Source of the DNA: Lactococcus sp. dk101
Lineage (GTDB): Bacteria; Bacillota; Bacilli; Lactobacillales; Streptococcaceae
DNA length: 64,000 nucleotides
Direction: 5' to 3'
NCBI RefSeq assembly: GCF_009601055.1
Contig: NZ_WITI01000010.1
Location: 1-64,000, forward strand
The position numbers were made by a program, and so were the translations under genes. Shown here piece by piece: positions 38,389 through 47,291 of the stretch; the stretch's first letter is position 1; every line of letters begins with the position of its first letter. The notes beneath the pieces were generated by a model. The model had not been told where the DNA came from, ran no database searches, and saw only the letters and a program-made list of their open reading frames with translations.

Positions 38389-39723
38389 TTACCAACCGAT
38401 TTTGTTGCCATCGTCTGGTAGTTCAATTTCATTATTTTTATAAGCTTCGAAAGCTTCTTGGACTTTTTGCAAGCCTTCATTCAGCTGTGTGTCAGTAATG
38501 ACAAGTGGTGGCTGAAAACGAAGGATATTTCCTCTCAGGCTAATCATGATGACACCCCTTTTAAAGAGTTCATAAATGATTTTTGTGGTGGCAGGCTCGT
38601 CTGCTTTTCCGTCAGAATTGACAATATCGATGCCACCGTCAAGGCCGTACATTCTGACTTGTCCAATGAAGTCATATTGGGCCTGCATTTTTTCGAAAAA
38701 GGCTGCTGCGACTTTTCCCAACCGATAAGAACGGTCAACCAATTTTTCGTCAGCAATGACATCAAGTGTGGCATGAGCTGCTGCCGCACATACTGGATTG
38801 CCTGCGGTTGTAAAAACGTGTGCTGGCGCCTCCAAGCTGTCCATGATTTCCTGACGGCCAATCAATGCCGAAAATGGCATACCTGAAGCCACTGATTTCC
38901 CGATGGTCAGCAGATCTGGTTCAATCCCGAAATGATCAATTGACCACATTTTTCCAGAACGGCCGAAGCCTTGATTGATTTCATCTACCGCAAAGACAAT
39001 GCCATGCGCTCGTGTAAACGCATAGAGTCTTTCCAAATAAGCCTTAGGCGCAGCGATAATGCCACCATCCCCCTGAATAGGTTCAATTATCACACCAGCT
39101 ACTTCTTCAACGGGAAGCCAGGTTTCAAAAACTTCCATAAAGGCCGACCACAGCCGTTCGACAAATTCCGCTTCCGTTTCATTTTTCAACATCTTGTGCG
39201 TATCTGGAAAAGGCAATTTGACGATGTTGGGCAATAATGGACCAATCTTACGTGACATGTTCAAGCTGACATTTGACAAGGTAATTGATCCATAAGTAGA
39301 ACCGTGATAAGCACCTGTAAAGCAGATGATATAGGGACGCCCCGTATAACCTCTGGAAAACTTGATCATGGCATCATTGGCATCAGAACCTGAAGTTCCA
39401 ACCGCGACCTTCTTTGGAAAATCGCCAGGTGCCAAATCAGCCAACCTTGTCAGCAATGACGACGTTACCTCATTGGCATAATAGGCCGGCGTGAAGTGAA
39501 TCAGCTTTTCTGCCTGCTCCTGAATGGCTTTAACCACACGTGGATGACAATGTCCTGTATTGGCTGACGAGGCGCTTGCCAAGAAATCAATGTAGGCTCT
39601 CCCCTCCACATCGTACAGCAAAGCACCTTTGCCGTGATCAATCACCATGTCAAAATATTTGATGCGAGAACTGACAGGAATGCTTTCTGCTTCGCGCCCA
39701 AGAATTTCTTGACTACTTTTCAT
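38389..39723 (-). CDS. Branched-chain amino acid (isoleucine) 2-epimerase
   Basis: A 444-residue class III aminotransferase-fold enzyme. It matches the Lactobacillus buchneri isoleucine 2-epimerase in details: RIKYFDMVIDHGKGALLYDVEG, DFLASASSANTGHCHP, FTGAYHGSTYGSITLS, IEPIQGDGGII, SVASGMPFSALIG and a C-terminal GNKIGW. The PLP lysine is in LLTIGKSVASG near residue 280. The reaction racemises L-isoleucine to D-allo-isoleucine and also acts on Leu and Val. It could still be another PLP transferase, but similarity over the full length and the C-terminal end argue against that. AAAGGAG precedes the ATG. Confidence 0.85.
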   Translation of the reverse strand: MKSSQEILGREAESIPVSSRIKYFDMVIDHGKGALLYDVEGRAYIDFLASASSANTGHCHPRVVKAIQEQAEKLIHFTPAYYANEVTSSLLTRLADLAPGDFPKKVAVGTSGSDANDAMIKFSRGYTGRPYIICFTGAYHGSTYGSITLSNVSLNMSRKIGPLLPNIVKLPFPDTHKMLKNETEAEFVERLWSAFMEVFETWLPVEEVAGVIIEPIQGDGGIIAAPKAYLERLYAFTRAHGIVFAVDEINQGFGRSGKMWSIDHFGIEPDLLTIGKSVASGMPFSALIGRQEIMDSLEAPAHVFTTAGNPVCAAAAHATLDVIADEKLVDRSYRLGKVAAAFFEKMQAQYDFIGQVRMYGLDGGIDIVNSDGKADEPATTKIIYELFKRGVIMISLRGNILRFQPPLVITDTQLNEGLQKVQEAFEAYKNNEIELPDDGNKIGW

Positions 39724-39754
39724 GTTACTCCTTTCTTCAAAACTTCATTTCATA

Positions 39755-39783
39755 AGTTTATTCTTTTTTTTACGAATTGTCAA
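39755..39783 (-). promoter_or_regulatory. Promoter of the 2-epimerase/permease operon
   Basis: TTGACA (39778-39783), 17 bases, TAAACT (39755-39760) on the minus strand. A one-mismatch window palindrome lies upstream (39867-39880). Confidence 0.65.
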
Positions 39784-39896
39784 AATATTTCACACGATTT
39801 TTGAAAATAAATATAATATAATCATATACAGAATACTTAAGGGCTTTCATTTGAAGTTTTGAGTTTTGTCAGCGCTGACGAGGAGATTTTTTGAAA

Positions 39897-39925
39897 ATAA
39901 AAAAGAGCCGAAGCTCCTTTTATTT
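39897..39925 (-). terminator. Terminator of rplA
   Basis: AAAGGAGC-TTCG-GCTCTTTT, a UUCG tetraloop hairpin with a T run on the minus strand. Confidence 0.85.
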
Positions 39926-39934
39926 AATACATGA

Positions 39935-40624
39935 TTAGAAAGTTGTTACGTCAACTTTTACACCAGGACCCATTGTTGTTGTAACAGAAAGGTTTGTGAT
40001 GTATGTACCTTTAGCAGCAGCTGGTTTAGCAGCAGCAATAACAGTGTGCAAAGCTTTAAGGTTTTCAACCAATTTTTCATTTTCGAATGAAACTTTACCG
40101 ATTGGAACAAGTACGTTACCAGCTTTGTCAGCACGGTAGTTTACTTTACCAGCTTTTGATTCTGAAACTGCTTTAGTTACGTCCATAGTAACTGTACCAG
40201 TTTTAGGGTTTGGCATCAAGTTACGTGGTCCGAGGACACGTCCAAGACGACCAACGATTGCCATCATATCAGGTGTTGCGATAACAACATCGAAGTCCAA
40301 CCAACCACCGTTGATTTTAGCAACGAGTTCGTCAGCACCTACGAAATCAGCACCAGCTGCAGTTGCTTCTTCAGCTTTTGCTCCACGAGCGAAAACAAGA
40401 ACGCGTGAAGTTTTACCAGTTCCGTTTGGCAATACCATTGCGCCACGGATTTGTTGGTCTGATTTCTTAACGTCGATGTTAAGGTTGTATGCAACTTCAA
40501 CAGTTGCATCAAATTTTGCGAATGAAGTTTCTTTAGCAAGTGCTACAGCTTCTTCTACATTGTAAAGTTTAGTTGCGTCAACTTTTTCGTAAGCTGCGCG
40601 CAAGTTTTTGCTTTTTTTAGCCAT
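39935..40624 (-). CDS. rplA: Large ribosomal subunit protein L1
   Basis: A 229-residue L1, which binds 23S rRNA at the L1 stalk and represses its own mRNA in many bacteria. Typical segments are [51 protein letters not shown] and the signature [14 protein letters not shown] start at the ATG at 40624 with AGGAG upstream. It is 372 bases downstream of rplK, an unusually long gap filled with repeats. Confidence 0.97.
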   Translation of the reverse strand: MAKKSKNLRAAYEKVDATKLYNVEEAVALAKETSFAKFDATVEVAYNLNIDVKKSDQQIRGAMVLPNGTGKTSRVLVFARGAKAEEATAAGADFVGADELVAKINGGWLDFDVVIATPDMMAIVGRLGRVLGPRNLMPNPKTGTVTMDVTKAVSESKAGKVNYRADKAGNVLVPIGKVSFENEKLVENLKALHTVIAAAKPAAAKGTYITNLSVTTTMGPGVKVDVTTF

Positions 40625-40996
40625 TTTTAATTTTCTCCTAGTGGTAGTATCGGTTTTTTCAGCACGAATGTGCTTTAAGCCTTCCACAATGCGTGGATTG
40701 CATGTGTGACTTTTTCTGAATTTATTGATTTAATCTGTTCAATCGCTTCATTGCACTTAAATGAAAAATTTTCCTCAGCTACGCATGTCCGTTTGCTTAG
40801 CGACTAAAGTCGCAAGAGCAAAAGGCAGAACACATACTGAAATTTAAACATCGGAAAATTTTTCCGCGTTTCATTTCGCTTTAAATTAAACAAATAACAA
40901 CAAATCTCGAAATTTTGTTCGAAGTGCGAGACAGCAGGTTCCGCCGCGTACTTAAGTACGCAAGGGTTCTGCTAACGAAGCAATTCGGGCAAAATT
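40625..40996. repeat. Hairpin-rich spacer between rplK and rplA
   Basis: This 372-base gap holds an inverted-repeat element: GAAAAATTTTCC at 40763-40774 and its exact reverse complement at 40853-40864 bound 102 bases. Inside at 40785-40826 is a hairpin module shared, in opposite orientation, with the elements at 25.1 and 55.4 kb. A second cluster nearer rplK has GCGTAC-TTAA-GTACGC and other stems (40905-40985). I see no gene. Confidence 0.75.
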
Positions 40997-41422
40997 TTAG
41001 TCAGTAACAGTGAATCCCATAGATTTAGCAGTACCTTCGATCATAGCCATAGCTGTTTCAACTGAAGATGCGTTAAGGTCAGGCATTTTAAGTTCAGCGA
41101 TTTCTTTGACTTGAGCTTTAGTTACAGATGCAACTTTTACAGTATTTGGAGTACCAGAACCTTTTTGTACGCCTGCTGCTTTTTTCAACAAAACTGCTGC
41201 TGGAGGAGTTTTAGTGATGAATGTGAATGATTTGTCTTCATAAACTGAGATAACAACTGGAATGATCATACCAGCTTGATCAGCTGTACGAGCGTTGAAT
41301 TCCTTTGTGAATCCCATGATGTTGACACCTGCTTGACCCAAAGCTGGACCAACTGGAGGAGCTGGTGTAGCTTTCCCTGCAGGAATTTGCAATTTAACGA
41401 GTTTTTCTACTTTTTTAGCCAC
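40997..41422 (-). CDS. rplK: Large ribosomal subunit protein L11
   Basis: A 141-residue L11, part of the GTPase-associated centre and needed for the stringent response through RelA-type enzymes. It begins [37 protein letters not shown] and carries the rRNA-binding C-terminal domain. The start codon is GTG at 41422, with AAGGAG eight bases upstream, which gives the exact family length; the longer frame is not conserved. Confidence 0.97.
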   Translation of the reverse strand: MAKKVEKLVKLQIPAGKATPAPPVGPALGQAGVNIMGFTKEFNARTADQAGMIIPVVISVYEDKSFTFITKTPPAAVLLKKAAGVQKGSGTPNTVKVASVTKAQVKEIAELKMPDLNASSVETAMAMIEGTAKSMGFTVTD

Positions 41423-41429
41423 GTTAATG

Positions 41430-41611
41430 TTCTCCTTATATAGATTAGTTCGGATGCCGCTCACAGCTTTTTGTGTGACACAAAAGCCTCAATGTTCGCT
41501 TAATATCCGGATTTACGTGATGTGGTATGCTGATTTCGTTGAAATCTCCCACGCCAATACGCTTTTAAAAACGTACTTATCTATTTTACAGTATTCTCAG
41601 GTTTTTGTCAA
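41430..41611 (-). promoter_or_regulatory. rplK promoter and probable L1-binding leader
   Basis: TTGACA (41606-41611), 17 bases, TAAAAT (41583-41588) on the minus strand. The 150-base leader includes GGCGTGGGAGATTT, a GATTTCAACGAAATC hairpin and AGCATACCACATCACG. It resembles the L1-responsive leaders of rplK-rplA operons, but I did not align it. Confidence 0.6.
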
Positions 41612-41629
41612 TGACTTAAGCCTTATGAA

Positions 41630-41657
41630 AAAAAGCACCCATTGGCACTTTTTTTAT
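41630..41657 (-). terminator. Terminator of the permease/phosphorylase unit
   Basis: AAAGTGCC-AATG-GGTGCTTT with a T run on the minus strand; two G-T pairs in the stem. Confidence 0.7.
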
Positions 41658-41660
41658 CTT

Positions 41661-43115
41661 TCATGCTTCTTGTTTACGGATCGCTTTAATATTGAAAAAT
41701 GGAACGATGAAGCCAATTAACAAAGCAATAAAGACACCCAAGTTTGAATAGCCCCAAACCGCTTTTGGAAGGAAACTATTGAAAAGATAACCTTGCCATG
41801 TAAATCCTGACACGGTTGAGGTCATGAAACCAAAACCAACAATCGATGCGACAATCATTCCCAACAAGGATACCCAATTCACTGAACCATAGCGTCCCTT
41901 AGCATCAAACAGTGCTTTTTCATCGTAATCTTTTTTGCGAATAACCAATTCAGCAAGAAAAATACCGCTCCAACCTGCGATTGGTACGCCGACTGCGAAA
42001 AGAAAGGCTTCAAATAAACTGAAGAAATCACTTGAAGCAAACCACAAAATATAAATTGTCCCCAAAAACATAATGATGCCGTCAAGACAGGTTCCAACCC
42101 AACGTTTAACTGGAAGCCCAATAGCCAAAAGCGCCAGTCCAGAAGAATAAATATCCAAAACCGCACCTGATACCAATGAAATTACAGAAACAAGTGTGAA
42201 TGGCAAAAGATACCAAGTAGGCAAAACGCTTGCTAGAGTTCCTATTGGATCAGCTGAAATATTTGTCGCAAAGGCTGAAGTCACATTGCCTTTTTGTGAA
42301 GCCACGAGTAAAATACCAAAAATGACTAAAATCACTGGTGTCAATGCACCCCCAAAAGTAGTCCAACCGACAACTCCCTTTGAGGAAGCCTTACGAGGGA
42401 TATACCGAGAATAATCTGCCGCTGAATTGATCCAACTCATACCAAGTCCTGTAATGACAAGGATGGCCGCTCCAATCATTCCCGCAAAATTACCTGGTTT
42501 CATCGTTGTCAATAAGTTAAAATTAATCAAGTGAGCGCATAGAATAAAGTAAACAATAGTGGCAATTCCCAAAATGATGGTCAACCATTTCTGAAAATTC
42601 ATAATGGCATCAAAACCAAGAACTGCGACACCGACAATAATCGCGATAACAACCAAAAAGGCAATTATTTTCGTCATATTTCCTGAAGCCCAATGCATCT
42701 CCTTGAAAACAGTTGCCACCGCTAAGGTGGATAAAACCACCAGAATTGTTTCCCAACCAACACAAATCAGCCAAGAAATTACGGCGGGTACACGATTTCC
42801 ATTGACTCCAAAAGCTGACCGCGACAGAATCATGGTCGGTGCAGAGCCACGTTTCCCTGCGAGCGAAACAAAGCCAACGAGAAGAAAGGCGACAATAATT
42901 CCGAGTGTCGTTGCGATAATGGCTTGTTGGGCATTGATGCCCATTTCAAGTGTCCAAGCACCATAAGAGACCGAGAGTACTGCGATATTTGCAGCAAACC
43001 AAGGCCAAAAGAGTGATTTTGGACTTCCTTTGCGTTCAGACTCGTCAATGACGTTAATTCCATTTTGTTCAATATTCAAGGCTGAGCCTTGCGTTTCTGC
43101 GTTTTTATTCTTCAT
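41661..43115 (-). CDS. NCS1 family nucleobase/nucleoside permease
   Basis: A 484-residue permease of the cytosine/purine/hydantoin (NCS1) family with about 12 helices (WPWFAANIAVLSVSYGAWTLEMGINAQQA, then SRSAFGVNGNRVPAVISWLICVGWETILV). The ATG at 43115 overlaps the stop of the upstream phosphorylase gene (ATGA), showing tight coupling. That pairing suggests that it imports the nucleoside or base used by the phosphorylase; the exact substrate cannot be read from the sequence. Confidence 0.87.
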   Translation of the reverse strand: MKNKNAETQGSALNIEQNGINVIDESERKGSPKSLFWPWFAANIAVLSVSYGAWTLEMGINAQQAIIATTLGIIVAFLLVGFVSLAGKRGSAPTMILSRSAFGVNGNRVPAVISWLICVGWETILVVLSTLAVATVFKEMHWASGNMTKIIAFLVVIAIIVGVAVLGFDAIMNFQKWLTIILGIATIVYFILCAHLINFNLLTTMKPGNFAGMIGAAILVITGLGMSWINSAADYSRYIPRKASSKGVVGWTTFGGALTPVILVIFGILLVASQKGNVTSAFATNISADPIGTLASVLPTWYLLPFTLVSVISLVSGAVLDIYSSGLALLAIGLPVKRWVGTCLDGIIMFLGTIYILWFASSDFFSLFEAFLFAVGVPIAGWSGIFLAELVIRKKDYDEKALFDAKGRYGSVNWVSLLGMIVASIVGFGFMTSTVSGFTWQGYLFNSFLPKAVWGYSNLGVFIALLIGFIVPFFNIKAIRKQEA

Positions 43116-43849
43116 TTTTCTTCCCAACTTAATAAATCAAGTGCAAGTCTGATGGTTCGTTTTTCACCTGCTTCGACAACTTGAGCATGTGCCTGTAAAT
43201 CATTGACACCTGCTTGTAAATCGCTTTCGTAAAGTACTATATTATTTAAAATGGATAAGGTAGCCATGCCACGTAAACGACCAACAGTCATCAAAGCACC
43301 TGACTCCATATCCTCACCAATAATCCCCATTTTAGACCAGTAAGCCTGTGTTTGTTCATTGCCGTCCATATAAAAACCATCATGTGAACGAATAATGCCA
43401 AAGACAGCATCTGGTGCCAGTCGTCTTGCTTTTGACAGTAAATCTGAAGCTGGAGTAGCTGGATATTGTTCAGGAACATAATTTTTGGAAAGTCCGTCAT
43501 CTCTGACAGCACCCTCTCCAATTAAAATAGCACCCAGTTGGATGTCAGCTTGCAAAGCACCCGCTGAACCAACGCGAATAATTCGTTTTACACCGATATG
43601 ATGCAATTCTTCAATCGCAATGGCAGTAGATGGTGCGCCTACACCCGTAGAAAGAATGAGGATTGTTTTTCCCTTGTAACTTCCTTTTACAGAACGAAAT
43701 TCTCGGTTGTACTTTAGTTCGACAAAATCATCAAGTTGTCGTGTGATCCGATCAATGCGTGCTGGATCTCCAACAATAATGGCGTCATCAGTCACATCAG
43801 CACTTGTAAGCTGAATATGAGCTTGTTGTTCTTCCATTTTAGGACTCAT
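43112..43849 (-). CDS. Nucleoside phosphorylase (uridine phosphorylase-like)
   Basis: A 245-residue PNP/UDP-family phosphorylase. It splits nucleosides with phosphate into base and ribose 1-phosphate for salvage. Family segments are AIIVGDPARIDRITRQLD, ILSTGVGAPSTAIAIEEL, IRVGSAGALQ and GEDMESGALMTVGRLRG near 185 (the ribose-binding glutamate and methionine). The first ATG (43849, MSPK) and the fourth-codon ATG (43837) both lack a clear ribosome site. Confidence 0.87.
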   Translation of the reverse strand: MSPKMEEQQAHIQLTSADVTDDAIIVGDPARIDRITRQLDDFVELKYNREFRSVKGSYKGKTILILSTGVGAPSTAIAIEELHHIGVKRIIRVGSAGALQADIQLGAILIGEGAVRDDGLSKNYVPEQYPATPASDLLSKARRLAPDAVFGIIRSHDGFYMDGNEQTQAYWSKMGIIGEDMESGALMTVGRLRGMATLSILNNIVLYESDLQAGVNDLQAHAQVVEAGEKRTIRLALDLLSWEEK

Positions 43850-43967
43850 TTCTATTTTGCAGTTGCAAAATCGTGATATAAATGGCCAAAGTTAACTAAA
43901 AAGAAACCGTTTTCTTTAGCGTACAGATTATTTTATATCAAATCTATGAATTTGTCAAAAATAAAAA

Positions 43968-43996
43968 AATGAAAAAGGTTAATCCTTTTTCAAATA
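43968..43996 (-). terminator. Terminator of apbE with the stop codon in its loop
   Basis: GAAAAAGG-ATTAA-CCTTTTTC on the minus strand; the TAA stop is in the loop and a T run follows. Confidence 0.8.
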
Positions 43997-44944
43997 AAAT
44001 CGGTCATCTTTAATATGGATTTGCCATGCTGGAAGATTTATCAATTCCACAGAATAATCTTTGTGAATAACAATGGCTGCATAGGGATAATTTGCTGGCG
44101 TAGCATCTGCAAAAAACAAGCGGGTGGACTCCAACTCACCGCGCATGGACTGGTCAGTCAATACGGTTACACTAGCAATGCTATTATCATGTGGATAACC
44201 TGTTTTCGGATCAATGATATGATGATAAACTTTGCCATCTTGTTCAAAATTACGCTCAGAAATACCCGAAGTGACAAAAGATTTAGCCGTTGTCAGTACT
44301 GACAAGACAGCTTTTCCTGATTTTTCAAAGGGATTACGAACACCCACACGCCATTTCTTATCAGCATGATGGGGCGCCTGCCCAATCAATAAAAGATTTC
44401 CGCCGAGATTTACAATCCCCGATGCAATGCCATAAGCCTGCCAATAGTCTTTTATCCTATCTGCAATATAACCTTTGGCGATGGCTCCCAAATCAAGTTC
44501 CATCAGCTTTTTCTTCAAAAAGATGCTGAAATTATCTGCATCTAAAACCACATCTTCTGGTCGAATGAGCGCTCTTTTTTCATCAATTTCATCTGTGCGA
44601 GGCAAACGTGCATCAGCAAAACCAATCCGCCACAGTTTTACGAGTGGCCCAATGGTCGCATTAAATCCAAAATTTGCAAGGCTATTTTCGATGGCAATTT
44701 CTGTCAATCGAAAAACGGGTTCAGAAACCGCTACTGGTGCTATTCCCGCGGCATGATTGACATCCATCAGTTCTGACGACATGCGATTGACTGTAAATAA
44801 ATCTTCAAAATATAAAATCAAGTCAAATGCACCGTCAAGTATTTTTTCATCAGTGCTCCCAAAAATCGTTAATTCGATTGGCGTTCCCATGGCGGTGTAT
44901 TTTTTCGTAAGCCTATAAGCTGCTTTATTTTCATTCATTTTCAT
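43979..44944 (-). CDS. apbE: FAD:protein FMN transferase (ApbE family)
   Basis: A 321-residue ApbE homologue. ApbE moves FMN from FAD onto a Ser/Thr of target flavoproteins. Family features are KYTAMGTPIEL at the N-terminus, MDVNHAAG, LDLGAIAKGYIADRI near 150 (a hallmark), GIVNLGGNLLLIG, ERNFEQDGKVYHHIIDPKTGYP near 235 and the metal/FAD site TVLTDQSM. I see no signal peptide or lipobox, so it is a cytoplasmic form. It overlaps the FMN reductase gene by one base (TAATG). A perfect palindrome lies at 44291-44304. Confidence 0.92.
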   Translation of the reverse strand: MKMNENKAAYRLTKKYTAMGTPIELTIFGSTDEKILDGAFDLILYFEDLFTVNRMSSELMDVNHAAGIAPVAVSEPVFRLTEIAIENSLANFGFNATIGPLVKLWRIGFADARLPRTDEIDEKRALIRPEDVVLDADNFSIFLKKKLMELDLGAIAKGYIADRIKDYWQAYGIASGIVNLGGNLLLIGQAPHHADKKWRVGVRNPFEKSGKAVLSVLTTAKSFVTSGISERNFEQDGKVYHHIIDPKTGYPHDNSIASVTVLTDQSMRGELESTRLFFADATPANYPYAAIVIHKDYSVELINLPAWQIHIKDDRFYLKKD

Positions 44945-45645
44945 TAGGCAAACATACTCGTTCCATCATCAAGGTCTTCGGTACTCCCCGTATCCGCATC
45001 ATCGTCCATCAGTTGCCCCATGTTACTATCTTCAAGCCACCAATTTTCATTGGCCTTATCAATCGCTTGAAAATCTGCTGTTTCAGCTTCGTCAGTGCTG
45101 ACAGGTTGAACCAGTCGCACAAATTTCATAAAGTTTTCAAAGCAGTGTGTCAGCCAAGTAATCGTCTTAGTGTCAAGCAAATCCCCACGGTCTGAGAAAG
45201 CCTGCCCTGCACGGCCTAGCAAAAATTGATTTCCTGCCAAAACCACGGCATCAATCCCTGGCGAATTTAAAATTTGGCGTAAATTTTCCTGTGCAAAAAC
45301 GGTTCCCAGATTTCCTAGAGAGGCGCCTACTAGCATGGTTGGCTTTCCTGTCAAAACGTGACTTTCGCCCCATGACAGCCATTCAATCAAAGATTTCAGA
45401 GCTGCCGTAATCGAATGGTCGTATTCGGGAGTACTAAAAATAAGCCCGTCCGCCTCTGCAATCTGCTCGGAGATTTGGGCAATTTGGTCAGGAATGACAG
45501 GTGCATCTTCTGAAAACATGGGCAAATCAGCAACTTCAACGATGTCAATTTGAGCCAAGCCCTTAAATTCTCTCTTCATATACCAAAGTAATTTTCGATT
45601 ATAGGAAAAACTTGCATTTGTTCCAACGATAGCCACTAACTTCAT
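44944..45645 (-). CDS. NAD(P)H-dependent FMN reductase with acidic C-terminal tail
   Basis: A 233-residue flavodoxin-like FMN reductase. The FMN site is GTNASFSYNRKLLWYM at the N-terminus and the loop STPEYDHSITAALKSLIEWL near 92. The core ends near residue 180. It is followed by an acidic, Asp/Thr/Ser/Gly-rich tail of about 45 residues ending MDDDADTGSTEDLDDGTSMFA. DADTGST resembles the ApbE flavinylation consensus Dxx[ST]GA[ST] (Ser replaces Ala). The next gene is apbE, overlapping by one base, so the tail is a candidate flavinylation site. GGAGGA precedes the ATG. Confidence 0.82.
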   Translation of the reverse strand: MKLVAIVGTNASFSYNRKLLWYMKREFKGLAQIDIVEVADLPMFSEDAPVIPDQIAQISEQIAEADGLIFSTPEYDHSITAALKSLIEWLSWGESHVLTGKPTMLVGASLGNLGTVFAQENLRQILNSPGIDAVVLAGNQFLLGRAGQAFSDRGDLLDTKTITWLTHCFENFMKFVRLVQPVSTDEAETADFQAIDKANENWWLEDSNMGQLMDDDADTGSTEDLDDGTSMFA

Positions 45646-45717
45646 AAACGTCCTCCAATTATTTTCAATTTTAGGCTATTCCCTCATTTTTGTCAATCTT
45701 ATTTTACATTTCTTGCA

Positions 45718-45750
45718 AATAAAAAATGAGCCTTTGCTCATTTTTTATTT
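45718..45750 (-). terminator. Terminator of the LysP-like permease
   Basis: AATGAGC-AAA-GGCTCATT with long A and T runs. Confidence 0.82.
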
Positions 45751-47184
45751 TTCTCTACTCAAATCAACTTCTTCAAGTGGAATTATTTTCGTATTATGCG
45801 TCCATTTGTAACCAAAATAAAGCAAAATGAACATGGGCAAAGCTGCATAAGTTGCGAGCGCTTGTCCCCATTGTGGGCTAAAGAGTTGTTGCGGATCCAA
45901 GTTGATCATAATGGCTGCTGTCATTAAAATGGCAAGCAGTGGGCCAAATGGGAAAAGTTTAGCCTTGTATGGCAAATCGTTCAAATCCTTGCCCTGTGCC
46001 ACATAAGCACGACGGAAACGCACGTGGCTGATTGAGATACCAAGCCAAGCGAGGAAACCTGTCAACGATGACAAGTCAACCAAGAACAAATAGATTTGTG
46101 TTCCGAAAATTCCCGTCAAAAATGTAATAAAACAAATGATTGATGTTGCCAAAAGTGCGACAACAGGAATACCATTTTTTGCAGTTCGACCAAAAACTTT
46201 TGGAGCCCCGTGGTCTTGCCCCAGTGAATATAAAATTCGGGTTGAAGCATACATGACTGAGTTGGCAGAGCTGACAACCGAAGTCAAAATAACAGCATTC
46301 ATAACTGAAGCAGCAAGCGCAAAGCCGATATTCTTAAAGACAATGGTAAATGGACTCATGACAGCAGTCGAATTTGGATTGAGCAAACGTGGGTCTTTGT
46401 AATTGATGATAGCAGCAATGACAATAATTGTGAAAATATAGAACAGGAGAATGCGCCAGAAAATCGAATTCATCGCTTTCGGAATTGATTTTTCAGGATT
46501 TTCAGATTCACCTGCCGTCACGCCAAGCAATTCAGTCCCTTGGAAACTAAAGCCAGCAATCAACAGAACACCAACAAAACCAGTAACACCACCGATAAAT
46601 CCGTGGTTGCCTGCCGTCAAATTTTTAACCACATCAATATTTCCATTGTGACCTGTCAGAGACGCCCAGATGGTCGCTACACCAACAATCAAGAAAATGA
46701 CAATGGTGATAACCTTAATGGTTGACAGCCAATACTCCGTTTCGCCAAATGCTTTGACGGCCAAAACATTGATGACGAAAATCAATATTGTCGCAATGCC
46801 CGAGAATATCCATGCATGAATATGCGGAAACCAAAATTGCGTAATCATACCTGCTGTAGTCAAATCGACCGCAATCGTAATGGCTCCGTTAAGCCAATAG
46901 TTCCAACCTAAAGCAAAACCGAAGGCAGGGTAAACATAGCGACTGCCATAATCCGAGAAAGAACCTGAAGTCGGCAGATAAGTCGCCATTTCTCCAAGAC
47001 TCGTCATGACAAAATAAACCATAATCCCGATGAAAATGTAAGCCAAGACCGAACCAAAAGGCCCCGCCTGACTAATGGTCGCACCTGAGGTCAAGAACAA
47101 ACCTGTCCCTATCGTCCCTCCAAGCGCAATCATGGTAATGTGTCGCTGCTTCAAATTTCTTTTAACTTGATTGTTTTCTTCCAA
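45745..47184 (-). CDS. Amino acid permease, lysine-type (LysP-like)
   Basis: A 479-residue AAT-family permease with 12 helices: RHITMIALGGTIGTGLFLTSGATISQAGPFGSVLAY is the classical signature, and ESENPEKSIPKAMNSIFWRI is the cytosolic loop. Closest in my judgement to LysP lysine permeases of lactococci, but substrate assignment in this family from sequence is uncertain. The start is TTG at 47184 with AGAGGAAC just upstream. It is a single-gene unit. Confidence 0.82.
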   Translation of the reverse strand: MEENNQVKRNLKQRHITMIALGGTIGTGLFLTSGATISQAGPFGSVLAYIFIGIMVYFVMTSLGEMATYLPTSGSFSDYGSRYVYPAFGFALGWNYWLNGAITIAVDLTTAGMITQFWFPHIHAWIFSGIATILIFVINVLAVKAFGETEYWLSTIKVITIVIFLIVGVATIWASLTGHNGNIDVVKNLTAGNHGFIGGVTGFVGVLLIAGFSFQGTELLGVTAGESENPEKSIPKAMNSIFWRILLFYIFTIIVIAAIINYKDPRLLNPNSTAVMSPFTIVFKNIGFALAASVMNAVILTSVVSSANSVMYASTRILYSLGQDHGAPKVFGRTAKNGIPVVALLATSIICFITFLTGIFGTQIYLFLVDLSSLTGFLAWLGISISHVRFRRAYVAQGKDLNDLPYKAKLFPFGPLLAILMTAAIMINLDPQQLFSPQWGQALATYAALPMFILLYFGYKWTHNTKIIPLEEVDLSREK

Positions 47185-47291
47185 AATGTTCCTCTATTAA
47201 CTAACAGCTCGGCTGTTTGTATTTTTATTCGATTTATATTTTATCACAAAACAAGCAATCTGGAAGAAATAACTGGCTGGAAATTACATTT

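Noticed and set aside
43850-43978. Riboswitch before the nucleoside phosphorylase
   Set aside because: Only about 130 AT-rich bases with no recognisable riboswitch core.
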